Part shown: piece by piece, positions 6,337 through 14,680 of the stretch
Layout of the letters: each line of letters begins with the position of its first letter
Numbering within the stretch: the first letter of the stretch is position 1
From: Roseomonas haemaphysalidis
Lineage (GTDB): Bacteria; Pseudomonadota; Alphaproteobacteria; Acetobacterales; Acetobacteraceae
Assembly: GCF_017355405.1 (NCBI RefSeq)
Contig: NZ_CP061182.1
Coordinates: 1-39,905 of the forward strand
Direction: 5' to 3'
Length of the DNA stretch: 39,905 nucleotides
Program-made: the position numbers and the translations under genes
Notes under the pieces: model-generated
What the model saw: the letters and a program-made list of their open reading frames with translations, nothing else
Told to the model about the DNA's origin: nothing
Databases searched by the model: none

Positions 6337-9174
6337 TCAGCTCAGCAGCGTGCTGCGCCACTGCTCCGCCCTGCTGGGGTCGTCGAACCAATACTCCTCG
6401 AGCAGCGGCACGATCTCGGTGTCCACCACGCGCTGGTACCAGGCGTCCTCCGCCTCAGGGGTCAAGCTGTCCTGGCCCGGCTCCGCCTCGGGAGGGCCGG
6501 CAAAGAAGCTGTGGCCGATGCAGAAGCCCGGGCCGAGGTTGGCGCGGTCCTCGCGGATCGTGGCATTCAGGTTGCCGATCCGGCTACGGATCCGCGCCAG
6601 CATGCCGGCGGAGACCTTCTTGTCCGCGAGGTGGGCGGCGAAGCTGTCTTCCGCAAAGCCTGGCTCAACGCTGACAAAGGCAAAGCGGCGGCGCAGCGCG
6701 TAGTCGACCATGGTCAGGCTGCGATCGGCGGTGTTCATCATGCCGAGGACGAACAGGTTCTGTGGCACGTAGAACCGCGCATCCGCCTCCTTGGCATAGG
6801 CCAGCTTGACCCCCCATTCCGGGCCGCGCTTGTCCGGCTCGATCAACAGCATCAGCTCGCCGAGGATCTTAGCCAGGTTGCCGCGATTGATCTCGTCGAT
6901 GATGAAAACGTAGGTCTCATTCGGGTCGGCCAGCGCCCGGCGGCAGAACTCCAGGAACACGCCCTCTTTCAGCTCAAAGCCGCCGCCGTTCGGCCGGAAG
7001 CCCTGCACGAAGTCCTCATAAGCGTAGGCCTGGTGGAACTGCACCGTGCGCACCCGGCTGGGGTCCTCATAGCCCATCAGCGCATAGGCCATGCGGCGGG
7101 CCACATAGCTTTTGCCCACCCCGGGGGCGCCCTGCAGGATCAGGTTCTGCTTGTGCCGCCAGACCTCGAGCGAGCGCTCAAAGGTCGTCTGCGGCATGAA
7201 CAGGCCCCTCATAGCGTCGTCCACCGTGAACGGCTTGCGCTCCTGCACCGCGACCGCTTTGGGGGCCTCGGGGGTGGCCGCGCCCACCGCGGCCTTGAGG
7301 CTGGCGATGGCCTCTGGGTCACCGGTCAGGCGGGTCAGGGTCTTCATTGGCAGCTGATAGGGGGCCGGCCACTCACCCCGCTGCACCCAACGGACGCTGC
7401 GGACGCTCTGCATGCTGGGGCGGCTGGGATCGAAGCTGTAGTCGCCGGTGACCACCCCGTAGCCGATCAGCGTGCTGCGGCCGCGCTTGGCGAAGACCAG
7501 GTCACCCGGTCGCATGACGTGGGCAAAGCCGTGGCAGGCGCGGGCGTCGTTGAACGGGTTGTCCGAGCGCGCGTAGACCTGCCGCAGGGCCGCGGTCATC
7601 TGCTCCAGGCTCGGGTAGCGGCTGAGGTCACCCATCTCGTCCCAGCCGATGGCGATGCGGCCCTGCTCGTAGAGCTCGTCCCAATGCGAGGCGTTCTGCC
7701 CCGGGGCCCAGAGCCAGACCCCCTGCCCTGGCTCGACCACCGACGGCTCGTCGTCGTCCGCCTCCTCCTCGGCCTCACCCACCGCATCCCCCGTCCGGGT
7801 GGGCACCGCCTCGATCACCCGGGCATAGGCATCCAACGCCACCCGCAGATCGGCCTCGATCTCTGCGTCCGCGGGCACCGCCCCGGCGGGGTAGAACTTG
7901 TAGGCGATGGTGCTGCTTTCGTAGTCGGCGGCCAGCGCCGCGTTGGTGCGCAGCCCCAGGGTGTCATCCAGCACATAGCCGGCCGTGGCGAGCTCGGGCA
8001 CCGCCACCCGGGCCCGCTGGGCGCGGCTTTGCAGCTCCTGCCGTCCGGCGACCCGCTTTAGGCCCTGGATGACGTCGGTGACCCCCTGGTTCAGCGTCAG
8101 GTAGACGCCGGATAGATCCTGCGGGAACAGAAACACCACGTAGAAGCCGCGCTGGGTGGAGGTGGTCACCCGGCGGTCCATCAGGGCGATCCAGGGCACG
8201 GTGGCCCAATTGCCCTTGCCGAGGCTCCAGCTGACCTGCACCTCCGGGTGGGCCTGCAGCGCCGGCATGCGGCTCAGCGCCGCCTTGATGCGCTCCAGCA
8301 CGGCCCCCAGCCCCGCCTGGCCAGCGAAGGGCCCCTGGCGGGCGTCTGCGAAGCGCTGCAGGAAGCCCTCCAGCTCCGGGCGCACGACCTCGTCCTGCTC
8401 GGGCACGGTCTCGGCCTCCTCGTCGGCGGGGAACAGCGGCTGGGCGGCACTGCTCGCCGCAGCATCGGGCACGGTGCTGGCCATCAGAGGGGCGAACAGC
8501 GTGGCGGTGCTGCGCACCAGCGCCTCCAACCCACCCTCACCCAGCGCATCGAGCTCCTCGGCGCTGACTGTGCGGCTGATGGCGCCGCTGGCCCAAAGGG
8601 CACCGGTTTCCGACCAGAGAAAGCGCAGCCAGGCGTCGAGCGAGGGGAAGTCGGCCTGGTTGGGCTGCAGCCGGGTTTTGCGGCGAAAGAACCACGGGCC
8701 GGGCGCGGCGTTGATGCGGGCCTCGAGCGCGGCGGCGGCGGCGGAGCCCGGGGCGGGCAAGGCCCGAAAGATCTTGGGCGCGGCGGCGCGCGCTGCGTCC
8801 TTGATCACCTTGGTCGAGAAGTCGCTGGGGTGGATGGTGGCGGCCAGGCCGAGCTCGATGCCGCTGCCCGAGACGATGGCGAAGACCTGCGGCATGCCAA
8901 CGAAGCCGCCGAGGTTGCGGCGGTTAAAGGCGCCGAACCACAGGTCCTTGGGCAGGGCGCCGCGCACGCCGGCAGCCACCGAGTAGCCGCTGGTCAACTT
9001 GGCATCGAACTGCTGGGAGCCACCCAGAGCCTCGACGGCGACCCCGGCGAGGTGCTGCAGGGCGGTGGTGATGCGCTGGTAGGCCTGCAGCTCCTCGGGG
9101 GACAGGTCCTTGTAGCGGGGCCTCGACCGGCTGTGCCGTAGCAGCTCGATGTCCGTCCGCGTGATCCGATCCAC
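6337..9174 (-). CDS. mcrB: McrB-like GTPase with DUF3578 and EVE-like recognition domains
   Basis: A 945-residue motor and specificity subunit of a type IV (modified-DNA) restriction system. Domains in order: an unassigned N-terminal region (about 1-235), an acidic linker, a DUF3578/MrcB N-terminal domain (about 265-455; GKGNWATVPWIALMD, then TTSTQRGFYVVFLF), an EVE-like domain (about 485-620; VWLWAPGQN, DLVFAKRG), and a McrB AAA+ GTPase (about 650-945). Walker A is GAPGVGKS (682-689), Walker B VFIIDEIN (756-763), and the McrB signature MNTADRSL (813-820). EVE domains of the PUA-like fold bind modified bases, so the protein carries more than one possible reader of modification. ATG 9174 gives a full product. 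mcrC follows at once. The unassigned N-terminal 235 residues are unusual for McrB. Confidence 0.93.
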   Translation of the reverse strand: MDRITRTDIELLRHSRSRPRYKDLSPEELQAYQRITTALQHLAGVAVEALGGSQQFDAKLTSGYSVAAGVRGALPKDLWFGAFNRRNLGGFVGMPQVFAIVSGSGIELGLAATIHPSDFSTKVIKDAARAAAPKIFRALPAPGSAAAAALEARINAAPGPWFFRRKTRLQPNQADFPSLDAWLRFLWSETGALWASGAISRTVSAEELDALGEGGLEALVRSTATLFAPLMASTVPDAAASSAAQPLFPADEEAETVPEQDEVVRPELEGFLQRFADARQGPFAGQAGLGAVLERIKAALSRMPALQAHPEVQVSWSLGKGNWATVPWIALMDRRVTTSTQRGFYVVFLFPQDLSGVYLTLNQGVTDVIQGLKRVAGRQELQSRAQRARVAVPELATAGYVLDDTLGLRTNAALAADYESSTIAYKFYPAGAVPADAEIEADLRVALDAYARVIEAVPTRTGDAVGEAEEEADDDEPSVVEPGQGVWLWAPGQNASHWDELYEQGRIAIGWDEMGDLSRYPSLEQMTAALRQVYARSDNPFNDARACHGFAHVMRPGDLVFAKRGRSTLIGYGVVTGDYSFDPSRPSMQSVRSVRWVQRGEWPAPYQLPMKTLTRLTGDPEAIASLKAAVGAATPEAPKAVAVQERKPFTVDDAMRGLFMPQTTFERSLEVWRHKQNLILQGAPGVGKSYVARRMAYALMGYEDPSRVRTVQFHQAYAYEDFVQGFRPNGGGFELKEGVFLEFCRRALADPNETYVFIIDEINRGNLAKILGELMLLIEPDKRGPEWGVKLAYAKEADARFYVPQNLFVLGMMNTADRSLTMVDYALRRRFAFVSVEPGFAEDSFAAHLADKKVSAGMLARIRSRIGNLNATIREDRANLGPGFCIGHSFFAGPPEAEPGQDSLTPEAEDAWYQRVVDTEIVPLLEEYWFDDPSRAEQWRSTLLS

Positions 9175-9289
9175 TCCAGCTCTCCCCTATTGCGAGGAGC
9201 GTACCCGGAGCGTTGCAGTTCGGCTATGTGGCTCTGGCGGCTTTGCCTGAAGGGGTTCCTCTACCCTGCTCCTGCCTGCCCCAGGGGGA

Positions 9290-9700
9290 TCAGCCCACTG
9301 ATGAACCAGACGCGCTGTCCGAGCAGGTCAGGTGCTGCACCGGGTAGCGCGGCGTGAAGCTATCCGCGGACAGGAAGGTCGCCCCCTCAGCGATCGCCTG
9401 GGCGATCAGCAGATGGTCGAAGGGATCCCGGTGGTGCATCGGCAGGCCCACGAGCACGACTAGGTGCGTCGGGGCGATTGGTAGTAGGGTAAAGCTCTGG
9501 GCCTGCAGCTCAGCCAGGATGTCCTCGATGTCAGCCAGTAGCTTGCCGACGCGGACCTTGACCAGGATCTCCCACAGTGACACCGCGGAGACCAGGATAT
9601 CGTTTGCTGGATCAGTGATGCACTCTCGGGCCGCATTACCAAGCCTAGGGTCGTCGGACAGCCACCACAGCAGGGCATGGGTGTCGAGCAGCAGCTTCAC
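9290..9700 (-). CDS. vapC: VapC-like PIN-domain toxin ribonuclease
   Basis: A 136-residue PIN-domain protein, the predicted RNase toxin of a type II toxin-antitoxin pair. The acidic catalytic set is visible: D in LLLDTHALLWW, E in SLWEILVKV, D in HRDPFDHLL, and a late D in LSADSF. These fit PIN metal-binding positions. The gene overlaps the antitoxin stop by 4 bases (ATGA at 9697-9700), so translation is coupled with the antitoxin made first. On a plasmid the pair would act in post-segregational stabilisation and possibly in phage defence. The C-terminal SGSSVG tail is longer than usual. Confidence 0.92.
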   Translation of the reverse strand: MKLLLDTHALLWWLSDDPRLGNAARECITDPANDILVSAVSLWEILVKVRVGKLLADIEDILAELQAQSFTLLPIAPTHLVVLVGLPMHHRDPFDHLLIAQAIAEGATFLSADSFTPRYPVQHLTCSDSASGSSVG

Positions 9701-9972
9701 AGGCCGCCGTTCTCCATGAGCGAGAGGACGTCGTCGGGCAGGGTGTCGAAGTCGGCTGTCATGCGGATCTTGCCTCGTAGCGTGCCTGGCCGCCGGTGAG
9801 GCGGAGCTGGAGGCTGCGGCGGCTGTACCAACGCGACCACCTCACCGCGTGATGTCACTAGGAACGACGAGCCTTGACGCACCTGGCGCAGGTAGCCCGG
9901 CAGGTTGCCGCGGAACTCACGGATACCGATCCGCTGCGGGGTGGGGAGCGGGGCTTTATCCTGCTCAGCCAT
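9697..9972 (-). CDS. Phd/YefM-family antitoxin
   Basis: A 91-residue antitoxin partner of the PIN toxin. The fold signature IGIREFRGNLPGYLRQVRQG...FLVTSRGEVVALVQP is typical of Phd/YefM N-terminal DNA-binding domains. The acidic, flexible C-terminus (DFDTLPDDVLSLMENG) would bind and block the toxin. ATG 9972 has a GAGGTG ribosome site 6 bases upstream. Phd proteins usually repress their own promoter by binding palindromes, and a 17-bp imperfect palindrome lies just upstream at 9988-10004. Confidence 0.9.
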   Translation of the reverse strand: MAEQDKAPLPTPQRIGIREFRGNLPGYLRQVRQGSSFLVTSRGEVVALVQPPQPPAPPHRRPGTLRGKIRMTADFDTLPDDVLSLMENGGL

Positions 9973-9987
9973 GGCGACACCTCATGT

Positions 9988-10004
9988 GTTCACATATTGT
10001 GTAC
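9988..10004 (-). promoter_or_regulatory. Palindromic operator candidate upstream of the toxin-antitoxin pair
   Basis: GTTCACA-TAT-TGTGTAC is an imperfect 7-bp inverted repeat with a 3-base centre, 15 bases upstream of the antitoxin start and overlapping an AT-rich stretch that could be a -10 box. Phd/YefM antitoxins autoregulate through such sites. Binding here is inference. Confidence 0.5.
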
Positions 10005-10135
10005 GCTTCGCCGCCGCGACCGTCAAACCCAATTCCGTCAAAGCTGAAAGCCTCGCTGGTTGGCATCAGTCCCAGACCGTCTGCGACAAAGGAGAGCGAG
10101 TTGCCGGCCTCGGCATCGCTGACTACCTTGGAGCA

Positions 10136-10966
10136 ATGACACCACCGACCTTGCCGCAAGCGTCTGACCTTCCGGCATCAGGGTCAGTGCTTGGGGTCGA
10201 TGTCGGCTTCTCACAGACAAGGCGATCCAGCGCCGTGTGTCGGCTTGACTGGAATGCTGAACAGGTATCCTGGACGATCCAGCGCTTCCGCGCGATACCA
10301 GCCGAGCAGCAGGCGACGATCGCCGTTGTGGCAGGCCAGGTGCAGTTGCAGGCTGCTGCGTTGGATGGGCCATTGCGCGCCGGCTTCGACGTGATCGGCC
10401 GCTATCGCACCGCTGAGCGCATGCTAACGCGTCGCCTTGGGGCCAAAATCGGCAAACCAGGTCAAGCTAGCGTGCCGATTGGCAGGCAGCTTAATGCCGC
10501 CGCTAATGACTGTGCCAACATCGTGCTGAAGCAGGGACACTTGGCTCCTGCCATGCATGAGATACGAATCGACGACAGGTGTATCGCCGAAGCGTTTCCG
10601 AGCGCCTTCCTCGGTGTGCTTCTGGCAGATCCAGTCGCCGTTGCAGCACGTCGCAAGGATCGTTCGGACACCTTCTATCGCCATCTTGCAGAGAATGGTG
10701 CGCTGGTAAGATTGGTGAACGTTCTGTTGCCACGGCGGCGGCTCAGCGTGCCCTTCGAGAGTGTGACGAAGCATGATGATCGAGCCGCACTCATTTGCGC
10801 GCTCACCGCCCTATGTGTCGCAACTGGAGACTTCACCGCGGTGGGCGATGCTGACGGCTGGATCATCCTGCCACCGCGGCGCATCGTTCAAGACTGGGCC
10901 TGGCAGGATCTTGCAGCAAACACCGAAAATGAGGTGTCAGGCTGCCTCTACCAAAGCCTGCCCTGA
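10136..10966 (+). CDS. DUF429-like predicted nuclease (RNase H-like fold)
   Basis: A 276-residue protein resembling the DUF429 family, which is predicted to have an RNase H-like nuclease fold. Acidic positions that fit are D in VLGVDVGFSQTRR, D in LRAGFDVIGRY, E in IAEAFPSAFLG, and D in TKHDDRAALICAL. The preferred start is ATG 10136, because a longer frame back to 9905 would run through the toxin-antitoxin promoter and the end of the antitoxin gene. It is divergent from the toxin-antitoxin pair, and 33 bases separate it from the HNH gene at 11000, so those two are probably one transcript. The family has no settled biological role. Confidence 0.72.
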   Translation: MTPPTLPQASDLPASGSVLGVDVGFSQTRRSSAVCRLDWNAEQVSWTIQRFRAIPAEQQATIAVVAGQVQLQAAALDGPLRAGFDVIGRYRTAERMLTRRLGAKIGKPGQASVPIGRQLNAAANDCANIVLKQGHLAPAMHEIRIDDRCIAEAFPSAFLGVLLADPVAVAARRKDRSDTFYRHLAENGALVRLVNVLLPRRRLSVPFESVTKHDDRAALICALTALCVATGDFTAVGDADGWIILPPRRIVQDWAWQDLAANTENEVSGCLYQSLP

Positions 10967-10999
10967 TATTCTTCACACATCATCGTAGGATATTGCACC

Positions 11000-11758
11000 G
11001 TGGTCGCTCTCAGCAAACTCGACGATCCAGCCCCTGTTCTTCGAGCTCTCGCTGAATATGATCAGCTCGGCGAGGATGCCTTTCTCGCTAAGTATGGCTT
11101 TGATCCATCGCGGGCCTATTGGCTGCCGTACAATGGCAAGCGCTACGTTTCCAAAGCAGTCGTCGGTGCGGCCTTCGGATACCTCGCGCCTAGCGCTTAC
11201 CCGCTCAAAGCATCAGAGTTTGCTGGCGGTAAGGCCACGGTACAAAAAGCACTCACGCGCCTTGGCTTCACCATTGAGGTCAATGATGCTTCTCACCCGA
11301 CGACCAAGCCAACCGGTCTTAGCGCCAATGACGCTGACGAAGCTGCCTTCAATCCCAACGGAATGCTGGATGCTCGGGAGAAGGTCCTACGGGAGATCAA
11401 AGCAAGGCGTGGCCAGAAGGCATTCCGAGATCAATTATTGAAGGCCTACGACGGACGCTGCGCTATCAGCGGCTGTGCAGTGCTCGACGTGTTGGAAGCA
11501 GTACATATCGTTCCATACCGCGGCGACAACACCAATCACCCAATCAATGGGCTCCTGCTTCGGGCTGACCTGCACACACTCTTCGATTGCGGGCTGATCG
11601 CCATTGATCCTGATACCCTCAAAGTTTTGGTGGCAAGTGCTATCAAAGATCCAAGCTACCGAGAGTTCCATGGCCATATGCTGAGGCGGGCAATTGACCT
11701 TCGTCTTGCGCCGAGTCTTGCTGCTTTAAGACATCATCGAAAGGCCGCCCTGGTCTAA
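11000..11758 (+). CDS. HNH endonuclease with ScoMcrA-like N-terminal head domain
   Basis: A 252-residue protein. Residues about 12-91 (PVLRALAEYDQLGEDAFLAK, then YNGKRYVSKAVVGAAFGY) resemble the N-terminal head domain of ScoMcrA, a type IV enzyme that recognises modified DNA. Residues about 140-205 form an HNH_2-type nuclease: CAISGCAV, EAVHIVPYRGD, NGLLLRADLHTLFD. The start is GTG 11000, since the frame begins MVALSKLDDP and no better start was seen. It follows the DUF429 gene closely. It is probably a modification-dependent restriction nuclease, so this plasmid may carry two separate sensors of modified DNA. Substrate is not known. Confidence 0.82.
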   Translation: MVALSKLDDPAPVLRALAEYDQLGEDAFLAKYGFDPSRAYWLPYNGKRYVSKAVVGAAFGYLAPSAYPLKASEFAGGKATVQKALTRLGFTIEVNDASHPTTKPTGLSANDADEAAFNPNGMLDAREKVLREIKARRGQKAFRDQLLKAYDGRCAISGCAVLDVLEAVHIVPYRGDNTNHPINGLLLRADLHTLFDCGLIAIDPDTLKVLVASAIKDPSYREFHGHMLRRAIDLRLAPSLAALRHHRKAALV

Positions 11759-12149
11759 ATCGAAACTGGTTTGAAGCGCCCTTGAAGACTGTTCTACAGC
11801 AGGAAGCAGCAAACGGTTCCGCATCGATAATCCAAATCGGGATGTTGCGGTTGCGATAAGCGCGTTACGACAATAGGAAATATATAGTAGCGTGCATGTA
11901 TAAATTACCCATCAGTTCGACACCTCTCCTAAAAATCAATCGTGAAATTACATTAAAAATAATGATTAAGAAAATTTATGTTCATTATTGAGATAATTTT
12001 GCAGAATGGCACAAAATATTTTTAAAATGTAAAAATAACGCTGGTGTTCGCCCTCGAGCCGATGGTTATCCGCACGATAGTGCTTATAGGTTACAATACC
12101 ACCGATTTTGAGTTGTGCATTTTATGGTTTTGTGTCCCCTTATTGGATT
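11759..12149. other. AT-rich intergenic region before the helicase gene
   Basis: Positions about 11870-12035 are far richer in A and T than the surroundings, with runs such as AAAATATTTTTAAAATG, in an otherwise GC-rich molecule. No gene is seen. It probably holds the promoter of the helicase gene (a TACAAT box at about 12093) and may mark the edge of an acquired segment. A replication origin function is possible in principle but unsupported. A TTG at 12108 could extend the helicase frame upstream by 14 codons. Confidence 0.45.
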
Positions 12150-14141
12150 ATGAGCCGTCCATTCCTGCCTGTGTCGATAGTTGAATTGGAGAAGATAGCC
12201 GCGCATGCACGCACAAGTAATGACAAACAGACGCTCAATTTAGTAGTGTATGAGCTCAGCTTTCGAGCCGTACCGAGAGCAGTCGCGCTTCTCAAGGAAC
12301 TCACTGAGGCAGCAGGCCCTACAACATCAGTTGAGCGATCATCTCCTGCTAGCGGCAATGAGATTGCTAAGTCTCGCAATGCCGAGCGAAAGCCAATTCC
12401 AAAGACGGTCATTGCGACAAGCAACAAAACACCGAGCCACAGGCCGACGCATGAGCAGGATCAGGCAATCCAGCTCTTTGGAACTGGACGCAATCTTAAG
12501 ATCAACGCCTACGCTGGCACAGGTAAGACATCGACGCTGGAGATGCTTTCGCACAGCACGAAGCGCCGTGGCCAGTACCTTGCTTTCAACCGCGACATCG
12601 TAGCCGATGCAAGAAAGAAGTTTCCGAACACTGTTAACTGTGCCACGACGCACAGCCTTGCCTTTCGGTCGGTGGCCGCACGATATGGTGGAAACGCAGC
12701 AAAATTAACAGAAAAAATCAACGCGAATCAGCTTGTAGAGCTTTTTCAACTTAAAGGTATGCGGTTTGGTGGCAGCCATGTGGTTAAACCGCGCTCCTTA
12801 GGCTTCCTTATCATCGATACCGTCCGCCGGTTCACGATGAGTAGCGATGCCGAGCCCCTCTCATCGCACGTACCTCTACATGGCAGTTTGGTAGCCGCTT
12901 CTGAAGCCAGCAAGGAAGAAGCTAGGGACTTTGCCACCCACGGCGCAAAAATGTTGTGGAAGCGTATGTGCGATGCAGGTGACTCAATTCCGCTTGGGTT
13001 CGATGGCTATCTAAAGCTTTGGACTATGTCAGCGCCGGCTATTGCCGCCGATTTCATCCTGCTCGATGAAGCCCAAGACACTAATCCGGCTGTCCTTGAC
13101 CTTCTCCGGAAACAAAAATGTCAGATTGTCTATGTGGGAGACAAGTATCAGCAGATATACGAGTGGCGTGGCGCTGTAAATGCAATGGACAAAGTCCAGA
13201 CTGAGGAAAGTACGTATTTAACCACCTCGTTTCGTTTTGGGCCTTCAATTGCAGAGGCAGCCACCAAGCTATTGCAAAGGATGGGCGAGACGCGGCCCCT
13301 AACAGGCAACTCAGCTTTAGCGAGCCGAATAGGGGCAACGCCTCAGGCTCGTACCATCCTGTGCCGAACGAATGCATCTACGATGACGACCATCATTAGC
13401 GCCCTAAATGCAGGGCAGCGACCCCACCTTGTGGGTGGCAAAGATGAGCTGATGCGGATGCTCGAAGGTGTCAGTGAGCTAAAACGAGGCGAGCCAAGCT
13501 CTGTTCCTGATTTTTTTGGCTTCACACGCTGGGACGAAGTGATCGAGTTCGTCAGCAGCGGCGATGGTGAGCACCTACAGACCTTTGTCAACTTAGTTCA
13601 AACAACCGGTGAGCGGCAGCTCATGTGGGCGTTGCGTCGCACGGCTGACGCCGATGCGTGCGACGTAGTTGTGTCAACCGCTCACAGGGCAAAAGGGCGA
13701 GAATGGCCGACAGTTTTGCTCACAGATGACTTTGTAAAGTCTTGGCAGAAGCCATCTGCAAAGACGCAGACAGAGGATTTAGATGAGCACAGCGAAACTC
13801 GCCTTCTCTACGTAGCCATGACCCGGGCGCGTGAGTCTATCGAGGTACCACAGCCTATTCTTCGTGCTCTAGGGCTGACGACTGGGAATGATTCCCCGAG
13901 AGGGCAATCTGCTGCTACGACACGATCACCCTCAGCGCCGCCAAGACCTGACACACTGCCAACCTCGCGGTCAGAAGCCTTTGCTTCTTCCCCCCCATCA
14001 GCGCCTGCAGCGACGGAATCCAGTACAAGGGGCGATGGATTTCCGCCTATGCGACCCGGTACTTCGTCGCCTCCTTCGGCGACGGTCGCACCGGCAGCAC
14101 CGAAAACCAAAAACCTTCTAAAGAGACTGCTAGGCTTTTAA
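12150..14141 (+). CDS. FBH1/UvrD-like superfamily 1 DNA helicase
   Basis: A 663-residue SF1 helicase with a UvrD-like order of motifs: Walker A YAGTGKTS (about residues 121-128), the NRDIVADARKKFP and THSLAFR segments typical of FBH1-like helicases, motif II FILLDEAQDT (about 303), motif III GDKYQQIYEWRGA (about 328), motif V TAHRAKGREWP (about 510) and motif VI LLYVAMTRAR (about 552). The last 100 or so residues are Pro/Ser/Ala-rich and disordered-looking, ending in KNLLKRLLGF. ATG 12150 was chosen over the TTG at 12108. GC is lower than in most neighbours, suggesting acquisition. It lies downstream of the HNH gene across an AT-rich gap. It could serve DNA repair or a defence system that processes DNA. 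Confidence 0.85.
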   Translation: MSRPFLPVSIVELEKIAAHARTSNDKQTLNLVVYELSFRAVPRAVALLKELTEAAGPTTSVERSSPASGNEIAKSRNAERKPIPKTVIATSNKTPSHRPTHEQDQAIQLFGTGRNLKINAYAGTGKTSTLEMLSHSTKRRGQYLAFNRDIVADARKKFPNTVNCATTHSLAFRSVAARYGGNAAKLTEKINANQLVELFQLKGMRFGGSHVVKPRSLGFLIIDTVRRFTMSSDAEPLSSHVPLHGSLVAASEASKEEARDFATHGAKMLWKRMCDAGDSIPLGFDGYLKLWTMSAPAIAADFILLDEAQDTNPAVLDLLRKQKCQIVYVGDKYQQIYEWRGAVNAMDKVQTEESTYLTTSFRFGPSIAEAATKLLQRMGETRPLTGNSALASRIGATPQARTILCRTNASTMTTIISALNAGQRPHLVGGKDELMRMLEGVSELKRGEPSSVPDFFGFTRWDEVIEFVSSGDGEHLQTFVNLVQTTGERQLMWALRRTADADACDVVVSTAHRAKGREWPTVLLTDDFVKSWQKPSAKTQTEDLDEHSETRLLYVAMTRARESIEVPQPILRALGLTTGNDSPRGQSAATTRSPSAPPRPDTLPTSRSEAFASSPPSAPAATESSTRGDGFPPMRPGTSSPPSATVAPAAPKTKNLLKRLLGF

Positions 14142-14196
14142 GGGTTTGGTAGTGCCTGACCATTGACCTATTTGCTGCGGGAGTGGTGGGGAGGTG

Positions 14197-14680
14197 ATGC
14201 AGATGGTGCTGACGGATGCGCAGTGGGCGGTGCTGGAGCCGCTGATCGAGGCCTGCCGCCCGCACTACGAGACGCAGCATCACCACCTGCGGCGCACGAT
14301 GGACACGATCATCTGGTGTCACCAGAACGGTACCAAGTGGCGTGCTGTCCCTACCGAGTACGGCCCCTGTTGGATGGCGGCGCAGACTTTCATCCGGTTG
14401 GGCAAGCATAGTGTCTGGGAATGCGTGCTGAGCCTGGTGCAGATGCAGGGGTGCGGCTCGGCATAGTCTTCGTCGATGGCAGCGATATCGGGGCGCATCA
14501 AAAGTCTGCTGGTGCGGCCGAGAAAGGGGATCTGGAGCCTGACGTGATACGCGTGAGGCTCTTGGCCGATCACGTGGCGCCTATGGCACCAAAGCCTGCG
14601 TGATCGCTGAAGGCGGCGGCCGTGCCGCCGCCTTCAGCTTAGCGCCGAGTCAGGCGCGCGACCTGCTCAATCGTCTGCCA
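14197..14680 (+). pseudogene. IS5-family transposase remnant
   Basis: The first frame starts at 14197 and reads MQMVLTDAQWAVLEPLIEAC, the IS5-type N-terminal domain, and later WRAVPTEYGPC. A frameshift near 14445 moves the homology to another frame (LGIVFVDGSDIGAHQKSAGA), and a second near 14545 to a third (REALGRSRGAYGTKACVIAEG). Homology ends near 14680, and the rest of the transposase is missing. The remnant lies between the helicase gene and the DUF305-like gene, which it meets end to end. No intact terminal repeats were found. Confidence 0.85.
14606..14638. terminator. Strong hairpin, possible terminator between convergent genes
   Basis: GCTGAAGGCGGCGGC and its perfect reverse complement (15 bp each) flank a 3-base loop CGT, followed by TTAG. 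It lies in the IS5 remnant, between the plus-strand helicase gene and the minus-strand DUF305-like gene. The stem could stop transcription from either side, but only a short T run follows, so termination is inferred. Confidence 0.45.

Noticed and set aside
6511..8061. 516-codon open frame antisense to mcrB
   Set aside because: It is a shadow frame of the GC-rich mcrB gene, with no domain and composition typical of an antisense frame.
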